Source: Symbiodinium natans
Lineage: Eukaryota; Sar; Dinophyceae; Suessiales; Symbiodiniaceae
NCBI GenBank assembly: GCA_905221605.1
Contig: CAJNDS010001112.1
Coordinates: forward strand, 2,228,972 to 2,292,971
Length of the DNA stretch: 64,000 nucleotides
Direction: 5' to 3'
Shown one piece after another: positions 29,701 to 39,100 of this stretch (positions are counted from its first letter, which is position 1; the number at the start of each line of letters is the position of its first letter). Both the position numbers and the translations under genes were made by a program. The notes under the pieces are model-generated. The model was not told where the DNA came from. It made no database searches and saw nothing but the letters and a program-made list of their open reading frames with translations.

Positions 29701-30964
29701 CTGCGCGCACCTCCTTCCGAACCTGCTTCCTTTCTTTGTGGAAGCCCAAGACCCCGAAACCCTATATGTTTAGGGAACTGGTCTTGGTCTGGTTGAAATG
29801 AAGGGCCATTCTAGGCGCCAGCTTCCCAACCCTAAACATCCCTAAACCCTATACCCTGAACCCTAAACCTTCTTTGAAGGTTGCGGAAGGAGAACAAAAC
29901 AGGCGTTTGCGCTTCCAGAATCTTCCTAAAACATGGGCTGGGGGGCGACCTTGTGGACCAAATGGACCCCAAAAAGGGTTCATGGTTCATATACCCGCAT
30001 AAGGATTATAGTAATTCCGGGTTCTGACCCCAATTTTAGGGTTCGTTTCGTCCGTTCATATACCTGCATAAGGATTAGAGTAATCCAGGGTTCTGACGCC
30101 AATTTTGGGGTTCGTTTGGTCCCCAAGAGGGGGTTGATGTACAGCCGAGGGCGTATTCTGAAGCAGATCGCAGCAGCCAACCAGAAGGAGCGCCCCGGCA
30201 CCCGACAAGACGAATTCCCGTAGTCTGCGGTTATAACCCTAAACCCTAAACCCTAAACCCTAAACCCTAAACCCTAAACCCTAAACCCTAAACCCTAAAC
30301 CCTAAACCCTAAACCCTAAACCCTAAACCCTAAACCCTAAACCCTAAACCCTTTTCTGGTTTATGTGGGCCCCAAGGTCAGCAGCATTGAATCAGCCAAG
30401 GTACCTGCTGCCTGAGGCCAGGACTTTGCACAGCGCAGATGCCCCCCGAAGTAGGGTTTAGGGTTTAGGGTTTAGGGTTTAGGGTTTGGGGTTTGGGGTT
30501 TGGGGTTTGGGGTTTAGGGTTTAGGGTTTAGGGTTTAGGGTTTAGAATCCAAGATCAAAGGGGTCCGATGTTCGACGTAACAATCTTGGGAGGCGATCTT
30601 TATCGCAACTCTTGAGACGACTGTGGCATAGAGCGCTTTACCCGAACAGGCCATGTACCTCAACAGGTTTTAGGGTTTAGGGTGGAGGGTTTAACGGTTT
30701 AGGGTTTAGGTTCCATGTTGCTGAATAGGAATAATTGGGCTCAAAGTACCTCCTATTTCAGGGACTTTTGGGCCCAAGTATCATAATGAGGTACATGGAC
30801 CCTTAGTGAACCTGATCCCTAAACCCAACCCCCCCCCCCCCCCAAAAAAAAAAAAAAAAAAAAACAAAACATAAGAATAAATAAATAAACATAAACTTAA
30901 CCAGGAGCACCAGCGCAGCTATGCGCTGGATCCGAAGACTCGCTACAAGTCGCACTGGCTGTGA
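13772..30964 (+). CDS. MICAL-like FAD-dependent monooxygenase, at least 19 exons
   Basis: Flavoprotein monooxygenase related to the catalytic domain of MICAL F-actin oxidases. Exons: 13772-13874, 14423-14479, 15625-15679, 16454-16476, 17213-17280, 18082-18113, 19723-19779, 20950-21045, 21787-21865, 23435-23495, 23999-24062, 24765-24839, 26273-26399, 26888-26944, 28044-28098, 29429-29484, 30128-30208, 30905-30964 (TGA). At least one exon is unresolved between 16.5 and 17.2 kb, and another between 21.9 and 23.4 kb. Motifs: GAGPVGLRCALELRALGAE (FAD GxGxxG), VSVFEKRRSFDRLNRLK, GHLHIGIGQLQLMLLK, DVLIEAGGPRS, ATGLVANF, ADLENI, EAHYFVMTPKLQSL, ARDIASYFQLPSH, MFDFSERR, VVGDALLEPFWPEGLGIARG (second FAD motif), YALDPKTRY. 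No calponin-homology or LIM domain is seen, so this is probably a stand-alone oxygenase. The ATG follows an in-frame TAA and a CCCTAAA array. Some exon edges are approximate. Confidence 0.88.
17067..17155. repeat. (AT)n microsatellite
   Basis: TATATATACATATGTAT-type stretch inside an oxygenase intron. Similar AT/ACAT tracts: 17739-17785, 21890-21980, 25253-25333, 33740-33806, 36764-36805, 40515-40612, 48058-48088, 57575-57675, 63305-63365. Confidence 0.95.
17888..18010. mobile_element. Element family K, split by CCCTAAA
   Basis: TTAGTAGCTGAATGAG ... AACTGAAAGTGTAGATGC ... GCTCAGCAGCTAAG. The copy at 13968-14090 has the same ends and the same AACTGAAAGTGTA core. In this copy a CCCTAAA run sits near the left end. 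Confidence 0.7.
18170..18308. mobile_element. Family I element, intact copy, oxygenase intron
   Basis: CTTGAAGGTTCATCTTACTT ... AATAAGTACCATGAACCTTC plus AAG. The reference for the copy at 36900: it has no telomere-like insert. Confidence 0.88.
20024..20217. mobile_element. Family C element with a nested family L insertion
   Basis: Outer arms GGGATGTTCCCCCTTC and GTATAAGGGAGCATCCC. Inside lies GCTAGATCCCCCCTGGGAAT ... CCAAGAGGATATTTAA, the same sequence as at 17284-17400. Confidence 0.75.
21355..21462 (+). repeat. GTGTGC/GTGTTCGC microsatellite-like tract
   Basis: Repeats of GTGTGCGTG and GTGTTCGCGTG in the oxygenase intron after exon 20950-21045. Noncoding. Confidence 0.9.
21685..21783 (-). 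repeat. (CCCTAAA)n array
   Basis: About 14 units immediately upstream of the oxygenase exon at 21787; the acceptor CCTCAG is next to the array. Confidence 0.95.
22775..22885. mobile_element. Degenerate family B element
   Basis: CCAATATCCCTTAATCAAGG ... AAGGATCCTTAGTATGATGT ... TTCATTAAGGGGTAG; arms partly decayed. Adjacent inverted segments to 23000 repeat GTCCATTTGCA and TGCAAATGGACC, another TIR pair. Confidence 0.65.
24268..24365. mobile_element. Inverted-repeat element, family D
   Basis: GGGTCCATGTACC ... GGTACATGGACCC with inner arms AAACTACCTCC and TAGGGACTT. Lies in the oxygenase intron. Confidence 0.85.
26585..26693. mobile_element. Inverted-repeat element, family B, best copy
   Basis: Almost perfect arms, CCCAAAGAGCCCAATATCCC and GGGATATTGGGCTCTTTGGG, around GATCCTTAATATGATTTAAGG. 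It lies in the oxygenase intron between exons ending 26399 and starting 26888. Confidence 0.9.
26776..26876 (-). repeat. (CCCTAAA)n array
   Basis: About 14 units ending 11 nt before the oxygenase exon at 26888. Confidence 0.95.
27848..28035 (-). repeat. Array of 9-mer variant CACCCTAAA
   Basis: AACACCCTA-type 9-mers (about 18 units, some AAACCCTAA) adjoining exon 28044-28098 of the oxygenase. A telomere-like variant with a different period. Both strands remain open because the period is a multiple of three. Confidence 0.9.
28131..28220 (+). repeat. (TTTAGGG)n array
   Basis: About 12 perfect units 33 nt after oxygenase exon 28044-28098. The same intron also holds the CCCTAAA array at 29279. 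Confidence 0.95.
29279..29391 (-). repeat. (CCCTAAA)n array
   Basis: About 16 near-perfect units in the intron before oxygenase exon 29429-29484. Confidence 0.95.
29949..30127. mobile_element. Introner, family A, oxygenase intron
   Basis: Left CCTTGTGGACCAAATGGACC, right GGGTTCGTTTGGTCCCCAAG, the last AAG being the acceptor of exon 30128-30208. The interior repeats the TTCATATACC(T/C)GCATAAGGATTA motif twice, suggesting one copy inside another. Confidence 0.8.
30236..30352 (-). repeat. (CCCTAAA)n array
   Basis: About 16 perfect units between oxygenase exons 30128-30208 and 30905-30964. The same intron has a TTTAGGG array in the opposite orientation at 30454-30545. Confidence 0.95.
30711..30806. 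mobile_element. Family D element
   Basis: TTCCATGTTGCT ... AAAGTACCTCCTATTTCAGG ... GAGGTACATGGACCCTTAG. Related copies: 44046-44150, 60992-61085, 12897-12960, 26097-26200, 62525-62612. Confidence 0.75.
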
Positions 30965-30989
30965 CCGCAGGGTGTCCGGGTAGCCAATG

Positions 30990-31180
30990 CCTTGGGGACC
31001 AAACTGAACCTCAAAGGGGTTTATGGTTCATGTACCCTAATAGAATTATAGTTGTATGGGGCATATGATCCCAAAATCTTGGGTAATTATAGTAGTATAG
31101 AGTATGTGATCCCATTTTTGGGGCGATTATGGTAGTCTAGGGTATATGATCCCAATTTTGAGCTTCATTTGGTCCCTGAC
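30990..31180. mobile_element. Family A element just 3' of the oxygenase stop
   Basis: Left CCTTGGGGACCAAACTGAACC, right CTTCATTTGGTCCCTGAC. The interior holds three copies of the TATATGATCCCAATTTTG motif. Confidence 0.75.
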
Positions 31181-31194
31181 ATGAAGCTCAGCAG

Positions 31195-31480
31195 GTCCTG
31201 AAATGCCGCGGCAAACTCTCCCTGCCGAGAGACGTGATTCGCTTGTTTAATTTTCCACTCTGGGGGTTTAGGGTTTAGGGTTTAGGGTTTAGGGTTTAGG
31301 GTTTAGGGTTTAGGGTTTAGGGTCGCGGACCCGTCAGAGCGCGCGGAGTCAAAAAGGGTTTAGGGTCTAGGGTTTAGGATGTGGTCAGGTGGCCCGCCAT
31401 ACTGCGCCAAAGATGCGCACTCAAGTCTCACACTGACTCGCAAGCTCTTCGCCGACAAACCTGTGCTGCCATGGCAGACG
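31195..31480 (+). CDS. Two exon-like islands
   Basis: 31195-31244 reads VLKCRGKLSLPRDVIR after CAG and ends at TT|GTTTAA. 31445-31480 reads LFADKPVLPWQT after CAAG and ends at ACG|GTTGGC. Their phases do not join directly, so an exon may be missing or one island may be false. Product unknown. Confidence 0.3.
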
Positions 31481-31634
31481 GTTGGCGGTCGTGGAAGGAT
31501 GCTGTTAAGGGTTTAGGGTTTCGGGTTTAGGGCTGGTTGAGAGGTGAGGTGGGGGTGTGGGGTGCAGTGAGGGTACCGTTCGGGTTATGCCATTTGTCAA
31601 ACCACGCCATTTCGGCTGCGGTGCGGTAGTGTTC

Positions 31635-31751
31635 CTAAACCCTAAACCCTAAACCCTAAACCTAAACCCTAAACCCTAAACCTAAACCCTAAACCCTAAA
31701 CCCTAAACCCTAAACCCTAAACCCTAAACCCTAAACCCTAAACCCTAAACT
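31635..31751 (-). repeat. (CCCTAAA)n array with 6-mer slips
   Basis: About 16 units; two are CCTAAA, which look like single-base slips. Confidence 0.93.
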
Positions 31752-31799
31752 ATACCAACTTTCGGAAGTTGCCTGGGCGCATCCTGTGCGCGAAGTAAG

Positions 31800-31871
31800 G
31801 TTCGGAAGCTTCGAAAGAATGCCAAGTGGCTGGCCGGGCGCTCAGACACTTCTTTGCTACGGGATGGGCAG
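31800..31871 (+). CDS. Exon-like island with a telomere-repeat donor
   Basis: Exactly 24 codons, VRKLRKNAKWLAGRSDTSLL then RDGQ, between AAG and CAG|GTTTAGGG. The donor is the first base pair of a TTTAGGG array. Helical and basic; it could be an upstream exon of the coiled-coil gene. Confidence 0.4.
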
Positions 31872-32316
31872 GTTTAGGGTTTAGGGTTCAGGGTTTAGGG
31901 TTCAGGGCTATTAAGCCCTATAACCCCTTTCAACAGCTCTACAAAGGTCCGTGTCTAAGGGTTATAAGGTCGAATAGCCCATCCTGGCACCACCCTGTAG
32001 GACCTCAAGGGGTAATTATTTCACACTTCATATTTCCCCTTGTTGGGTTGAGGAGGATGAGATTTAGGAAAATTTCCAGGGCCAGCAATTCTTCGGACCC
32101 CAAACTTTTCGGAGCCCTTCACGTGCACGCAGCCACAGGACACGTTCAAGGACAAAGCCAGCTTCGCGGCGAGCTCAGCCAGGATTTCGCCCTAAACCCT
32201 AAACCTAAACCCTAAACCCCTAGGGTTTAGGCGCAAAAACAGTATTAAACTAAGGGTTTTTCCAGCTGGTATGGGGTGTTTATGGCTGGGTATGTTGCCG
32301 ATGCACAAACGGACGT

Positions 32317-32547
32317 ATGGCGCATAGCGGCGGGTGTGCATCTGGAAGTGTGAGAAGTATATGGAAACGGAAGATGTATGTCAGCTTGAAGCCCACAAAG
32401 GAAAGAGCCTCAGCCGGGGCGATAAGTTCCCTTGAGCTGGACACTACAGGGACTGATCACATGCCCCTCTTGGGCCACAAGGATCTCAGGCGCATAATGC
32501 ATGGGAGGGGCCTCCTTCTTCTAAGATTCTGTACTACTGACCGTTAA
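32317..32547 (+). CDS. Unassigned ORF of 76 codons
   Basis: Open reading frame in a stretch without telomere-like repeats. It contains KRKMYVSLKPTKERASAGAI and LELDTTGTDHMPLLGHKDLR. Its composition is less GC-rich than the exons and it has no obvious splice edges. It could be a relic of an inserted sequence or noncoding. Confidence 0.2.
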   Translation: MAHSGGCASGSVRSIWKRKMYVSLKPTKERASAGAISSLELDTTGTDHMPLLGHKDLRRIMHGRGLLLLRFCTTDR

Positions 32548-32716
32548 TGGGTTAAGTGCCGGTCTTACTAGTTCGTGTAGCCCACTGTCGGGGGCTTCTG
32601 AATTTCTGTGTGGCTCTTTAGCCCTACTTCTAGCCCAGGCGCCGCCATTGTCTGTTTGGGTTTAGGGTTTAGGGTTTAGGGTTTGGGGTTTGGGGTTTAG
32701 GGTTTAGGGTTTAGGG

Positions 32717-32809
32717 TGCCGATGCGGAGGCCTGGTCCCAGGCCATGAACGCAGAGGAGCAGACGCAAGTGAAACAGGCAGACCTGGGCCATTTCTGCTC
32801 CTTTCTGGG
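32717..32809 (+). CDS. Exon-like island, hydrophilic
   Basis: Open as DAEAWSQAMNAEEQTQVKQA then DLGHFCSFL. It starts directly on a TTTAG|GG repeat and ends at G|GTTTAG, so both candidate splice sites come from telomere-like sequence. Unknown family. Confidence 0.4.
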
Positions 32810-33075
32810 TTTAGTCAGGTGTTTAGGGTTTAGGGTTTAGGGTTTAGGGTTTAGGGTTTAGGGGTATTGGTTGTGGATTTTTGTTCGGGGTTCCCTGGCC
32901 CTATGAAGCCTGCCTACAACCATACACGTCACTCGATGGAAACCTTGGGGACCTAATGAACCGCAAATTTGAGATCATATACCCTATACTGCTGTAATCC
33001 CTCTTGGGGTATTATATGAACCATAGTGAACCCGAAACCCTAAACCCTAAACCTAAACCCCAATCCCCTCGGAAG

Positions 33076-33142
33076 GCCATGGGCGCGGCTACGCGGATCA
33101 TGCAGGAGTTGAGCAGGGACCCCCTGGGCGACACGGGGCCTG
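33076..33142 (+). CDS. Exon-like island
   Basis: After GGAAG: AMGAATRIMQELSRDPLGDT, GC-rich and helical, with the donor end unclear. It may precede 34175-34206 (AQKLWQDLQF, after GGCAG, GC donor), which has the same helical character. Confidence 0.35.
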
Positions 33143-35056
33143 GGGTATTGCAGCCTTGCTGTTGATAGGGCAATAGGCGGGAATCTGGAAGCAACGGGCT
33201 TTTGGGTTTAGGGTTTAGGGTTTAGGGTTTAGGGTTTAGGGTTTAGGGTTTAGGGGGTTTAAGGTTAGGAAGTTCGTTTGAGGTTTCTGTTCACAAGCCT
33301 CACATCTCGTGTGACCTAAGGTGGCCCTCGGATGGAGCTGGTCAGTCGTTGCACGAAGTCAACCCTTGATGTAGGGCCCTTGCAACAACCCTGAGAACAA
33401 AGGCCCTAAAGACCTAATCATCCGTAAACCCCAAACATCCCTAAGCCCTAAGCCCTAAGGCCTAAACATCTCAAACTCTAACCCCTAAACATCACTAAAC
33501 CCTAAACCCTAGCCCTTAACCCTAAACATTCCTCAACCCTAAACATCCTTAAGCCCGACCGCTGCCCTAGCGAGACCTCAGAAGCCCTTCAACCCAAAGC
33601 CCTAAACCCTAGACCCTAAACCCTAAACCCCAAACTCCTTCATGAAGTTATGAGCTCTTTCAGGCTCGGCTTTCGCAGAGGTGGAGGTCGCCTCAGGATT
33701 CGTGAAGGAGAGCCTTTTTGGGGGGGCCTTATTCTTTATATCTACATATACGTATAATATATATATATATGTATACATATGTATATATATATATATATAT
33801 ACACATAGGGTTTTGGGATTGGGTTTGAAAGATTTGGGCTTGGAGAGGAAGATTGATGAGTACGAGACCAGATGGGGCGCAGGCTTTGGATTCAGGATCG
33901 GCCCGAGCCGCCACAAGACAGGAATTGGGGGGGGGGGGGCTTTCCAAGAAGTGTTTGGGGTTTAGGGTCTAGGTTTAGGGTTTAGGGTTTAGGTATATCA
34001 GAGGGGCACGCCTTGTCTTTGGCAAATCCTGATGAAGCCCTGAACCCTGAACCCGAAGACCCGTGGCACGCGGTCCTTGGGTATTGATCCTCCTAAACCC
34101 TAAACCCTAAACCCTAAGCTCTAAGCCCTAAACCCTAAACCCTAAACCCCCCTCTTTGGAAACGAGCCTGGCAGGCGCCCAAAAGCTTTGGCAGGACCTC
34201 CAATTTGCCCGTCCTAAAGCCCTAGGAACTCGTAGTTGGGGAATTCGGTACCCCTATGTTTCCCTTAGATCGGCCTTTTTCGGAATTATGTGCGTAGAGA
34301 CAGTGTGTAATTTAGAGGTCTAGGCTTCGGCAGACCTTTGTCGCCCTCAAACTCAGACCTGTTTGGAAGGTTTAGGGTTTAGGGTTTAGGGCAACCTCTT
34401 GTGAGGACCTCTTCCAGATGTCCGACAGTGTTGGGCCTAGCGGTTTGGGTCAAAAGAAGCAGATCGAAGCCCTACAAGTCATACCTTCCGGAGTGGATGT
34501 TTAAAGTTTGTCTGTTGCGCCCTGTAGGATTGTAGGTGTAGAGAGCGGAGGGGCTATACAGGAGCCATAGCACTTAGCCACGTAGCAGTATTGTCACCCG
34601 ATATGTTTTTGTTTAATCAGATGCCCCACAGACATACCCATTCTATTCGATCGGCCCATAGATAAGCCGAAAGCCAGCTCGGGTTTTGTTTGGATTTGTG
34701 TTTAGGCACATCGAACACATGGGGCACCTCAACCCCCTAAACACTCAATCCGTCCATCAAGGATTCGGGCTTCGCGTAGCTTAGGGTCTCGGTGAGGACC
34801 AAAAGCGTCCATGTATCCAGGAAAAGCTTGAACCCAAAAGCTATTGCAGCTATTATCTAGGAACCCTTTTAGGCCCAAGTGTATACTACATAGGTACAGG
34901 GGCCCTTCGGGAAAACGAAGCCCTCTAATCCCCGCCCCCTGTCGCCCTAAACCCTAAACCCTGAACCCTAAACCCTGAACCCTGAACCCTAAACCCTAAA
35001 CCCTAAACCCTAAAAACCCTAAACCCGAAGCTTGCGCAGATGTCTTGCATCCACAG

Positions 35057-36118
35057 GTCGGCTTCAGCGCGCCGAGTCCTGCAACAAGCTGGCTCCGCAC
35101 ATTTGGGCCTCCAACCTCAGCGTGTTGGGTTTTTTTTTAGGGTTTAGGGTTTAGGGTTTAGGGTTATTTCAGGTTTAGGGTTATTTCAGGTTTAGGGTTT
35201 AAGGTTATTTCAGGTTTAGGGTGTTAGGGTTTTAGGGTTTTTAGGGGTGTTAGGGTTTTAGGGTTTAGGGTTTTAGGGTTTTAGGGTTTTAGGGTTTTGG
35301 GGTTTTAGGGTTTTGGGGTTTTGGGGTTTTGGGGTTTTAGGGTTTTAGGGTTTTAGGGTGTTAGGGTTTTAGGGGTTTAGGGCTTTAGGGTTTTAGGGTT
35401 TTAGGGTTTTAGGGTTTTGGGGTTTTGGGGTTTTGGGGTTTTGGGGTTTTGGGGTTTAGGTTGAGGTTTCCTAGCCCGGAAGTAAGATATGGGGGTTTAC
35501 GAAAACTTGGGTGCGCCTTGAAACTCTATACCCGCCCAATAACATACATCAAAGTAAAACCCGTGCTGGAGTCTTGTTTCTGTTTCGTTGGCTCTTTGTT
35601 CGGGTTGGTGGGGTCTTCCTCTTGCCTGCTGGCAGAGGGGTTTGCACGCAGGGTTGCTCGTCTGTAGAGTGCGCAGCCCGTTGCGGGCTCGTGTGTTTTT
35701 TTTGCTTTAACCCTTAAGCCCTGAACCCTTAAACCCTTAAAACCCTTAAACCCTTAAAACCCTTAAACCCTTAAAACCCTTAAACCCTTAACCCCTTAAA
35801 ACCCTTAAACCCTTAAAGCCCTTAAACCTTTAAAACCCAAAAACCCGTAAAACCCTTAAACCCTTAACCCTAAACCCTAAACCCTATACCCTTACAACCC
35901 TACAACCCTTAGAACTCTTAAACCCTTAACAACCTTAAACCCTTAAAACCCTCAAAAACCCTAAAACCCCTAAACCCTAAACCCGGTCTCTCCCCTGAGT
36001 TCGAGGCCAACGCTGTGAAAGCCGCACGGCACAGTCACGAGAAGCTGACCATGCAGTGGCGCAGGGGTGCCAAGTGGTGTGCTCTCTTCTGGCTGGTTTA
36101 GGGTTTAGGGTTTAGGGT

Positions 36119-36150
<32 letters not shown>

Positions 36151-39100
36151 GGATGAGGGTTTAGGGTTTAGGGTTTAGGGTTTAGGGTTTAGGGTCTGGC
36201 TGGCTCTTAGGACTTTAACTATTTGGGTTTTTGTAGAAGCTACAATAAGGAGCCTAAAAAGTTAAACTGTTTGGAGGGGTTCAGAAGTCAGCCAAGAAGT
36301 GGTGTGATCTGCGAGCAGGGCCCTTGCTGTTGTAGAGCTGGTTGCCACTGTTGGCCCATTTGAAACCCTAAACCCTTAACCCTAAACCCTAAACCCTAAA
36401 CCCCGAACCCCAAACCCCAAACCCCAAACCCCAAACCCCAAACCCCAAACCCCAAACCCCAAACCCCAAACCCCAAACCAAACCCGGTCAGCCCTTTGAA
36501 CCCTGTCCCCACAAAACCCTAACACCTCAACACAACGAATCTTAGGACTAGTTAGGTAACTTTACAACCTGTTTGGCTATACAGAATTCTAGAAACTATA
36601 AGGGGGTTTCAGGAACATAAGGGACCCCTACTGTAACCCCCCCCCCCCCCCCAAAAAAAAAAAAGAACAAATAGTAGGATTCCCTTACAGTAAGGACCCC
36701 AATAAGGTACCCCTAATGTCGGAAACCCCTAAACCCTAAACCCTAAACCCTAAACCCTAAGCCCTTATATATATATATGTATGTATATATATATATATAT
36801 ATATTCAGCCTGTAAGGAATGGCAGCTGCCATCCTGAAGCACGCAGATGCGTCGAAACGCCCGAGCCCCAGGGAGGCTCACCTTTGAGACCCTACTTGAG
36901 AAGGTTCATGGTACTTACTAACCAATTATCACCGGGCTTATAACCCTACTTATAATTGGGAAAACCCCTATAAGGCCCTATAAAGGGGTATGATAAGTAG
37001 GGTTATAAGAACCCTAAACCCTAAACCCTAAACCCTAAACCCTAAACCCTAAACCCTAAACCCTAAACATAATTGGTTAGTAAGTACCATGAACCTTCAG
37101 GTAGCTGCCGAGATGCTTCCTCGACCCGAAGGGGCTGAGCCCGAAGCCCTAGAACCCTAAACCCTAGATCCTAAGCCCTAAACCCTAAACCCTAAACCCT
37201 AAACCCTAAACCCTAAACCCTAAACCCTAAACCCTAAACCCTAAACCCTAAACCCTAAACCCTACCTGAAATAAGAACCCTACGCCTACTTTTTGCAGGA
37301 CACTACGAGAAAAACCACTGGTGAGACTCCGAGACAACCTGCAAAAAGCATCAGTTTCGGGTTCCCAAGGTAACCGCTAGACCCATCTCTGGTTTGAGAT
37401 CTCTTATCTTTAGCATGGATTCCTACGACCCAGCGTAGGCGTTAATTCCCGTTTTGGGGGGTTTCGATTCCATTACAAGCCCCTTTAAACCCCGAAGCGT
37501 ACCCGTTTTTGTTCCTAGCTTACTCTTGGGTCTGGATTCTCGGTCTTGTGAACAGCTCCCCTAAACCCTAAACCCTAAACCCTCAACCCTAAACCCTAAA
37601 CCCTAAACCCTAACCGCAGTAAATGGATTTCGGTTTGGAGAGGGCTGCGCCCGACTCGATGGTTCAGGACCCGGGCTCATGGGTGAAGGTTTAGGGTTTA
37701 GGGTTTAGGGCTTAGGGCTTAGGGCTTAGGGTTTAGGGTTTAGGGTTTGTAGAGTTTAGGGTTTAGGGTTTGTAGGGTTTATCGGGTTTATGGGGTTTAT
37801 GGGGTTTATAGGGTTTAGAGGGTTTAGAGGGTTTAGGGTTTCGGGGCTCAGGTGTCAGCTACAAGAAGGCAGACGAGACCGTGCGGCTGGTCAACGAGAA
37901 GTTGCTCAGCGCCAGCCCCGGCGGAGCGGGTGCAGAGTTGACATGGGGTTTAGGGTTTAGGGTTTAGGGTTTAGGGTTTAGGGTTTAGGGTTTAGGGTTT
38001 AGGGTGGGAGTTTACGATATTGGGGGGTACCTTATTGGGGTCTGCGGGTTTCCGAAATAGGGTTTAGGGTGTGGGGTTTACGGTTTAGGGTTTAGGGTGG
38101 CGGCCCTATAAGCCGGGATCCTACTATTTGGGGGTCTATACTCGGGGTCCACATGGACCTGTCTCTACCATCTCTCTCCTTGGGGGATCAGATGTACCCC
38201 AAAATTGGAAATCTTATATTCTATACCGATTCGGGTATACGAACCATACACCCTTTTAAGGTTCATATGGTCCCCAGGGCTACCGTCTCTTATCTCTCCC
38301 TGGCTAGCTCTCTTTTCCGTTGCCGCGCCTTTGTTGGTCATGTGCCCCCACAGTTCTCCGCAATTCCTAAGATGTAATACGTATATACATATGCAGATTC
38401 CCATACAGGTACACATAGACACACACACACACACACTTTGCATACATGCGATATACGTAATGTGCGCAATGTACTTGTGCATGTTTCCCACTTTTCTCTC
38501 TCTCTCTCTCTCCCCCTCTTTCTCTTTCTCGCATTGAAAAGCCACATTCTGTCCTGATGCCCAGCTTACGCCGTAAACATCTGCAGGGTGGAAGGAGGAG
38601 GCTGAAATCCTTCAGCAGGAGGTGCACCTCATGGCATGGGATGTTCAGAGTTTAGGAACATGAATGCGTTTCTTCTAATCTGACTAGAACTCCACGTGAT
38701 TTTGTGAAGTCAAAGCGCAGTGTGACGAGCTGAAGGTTGAAGATTCTGGTATCAGAGGTCAGCAGGATACAAAATGCAAAGATCTCTGGGAGTGTTCTTC
38801 GGAAACCCCCTATCATTCACTTGGCGGTGTATACATGTCGGCATGGGTTTCGGCCCTCATTGCTGCGTTGCCTGTGTGGCCGTTGGTGTCATTGTCTAGG
38901 GTTTTGGGTTTAGGCTTTATAATCGGGTTGTAACCATCTCAAGATAAGACATGGAGGCTTCCCGAAATTGGGGTCCTCCTCCTGTGGATACCTATTTGGC
39001 ACAGGCCCCCCATACATGGGCAGTTCTCTAAATCAATGTCCGTTTTGGGGGCCTTTGTAAAGTACGGCACCCCTATAATGAGGACCCCACATGGGACCCT

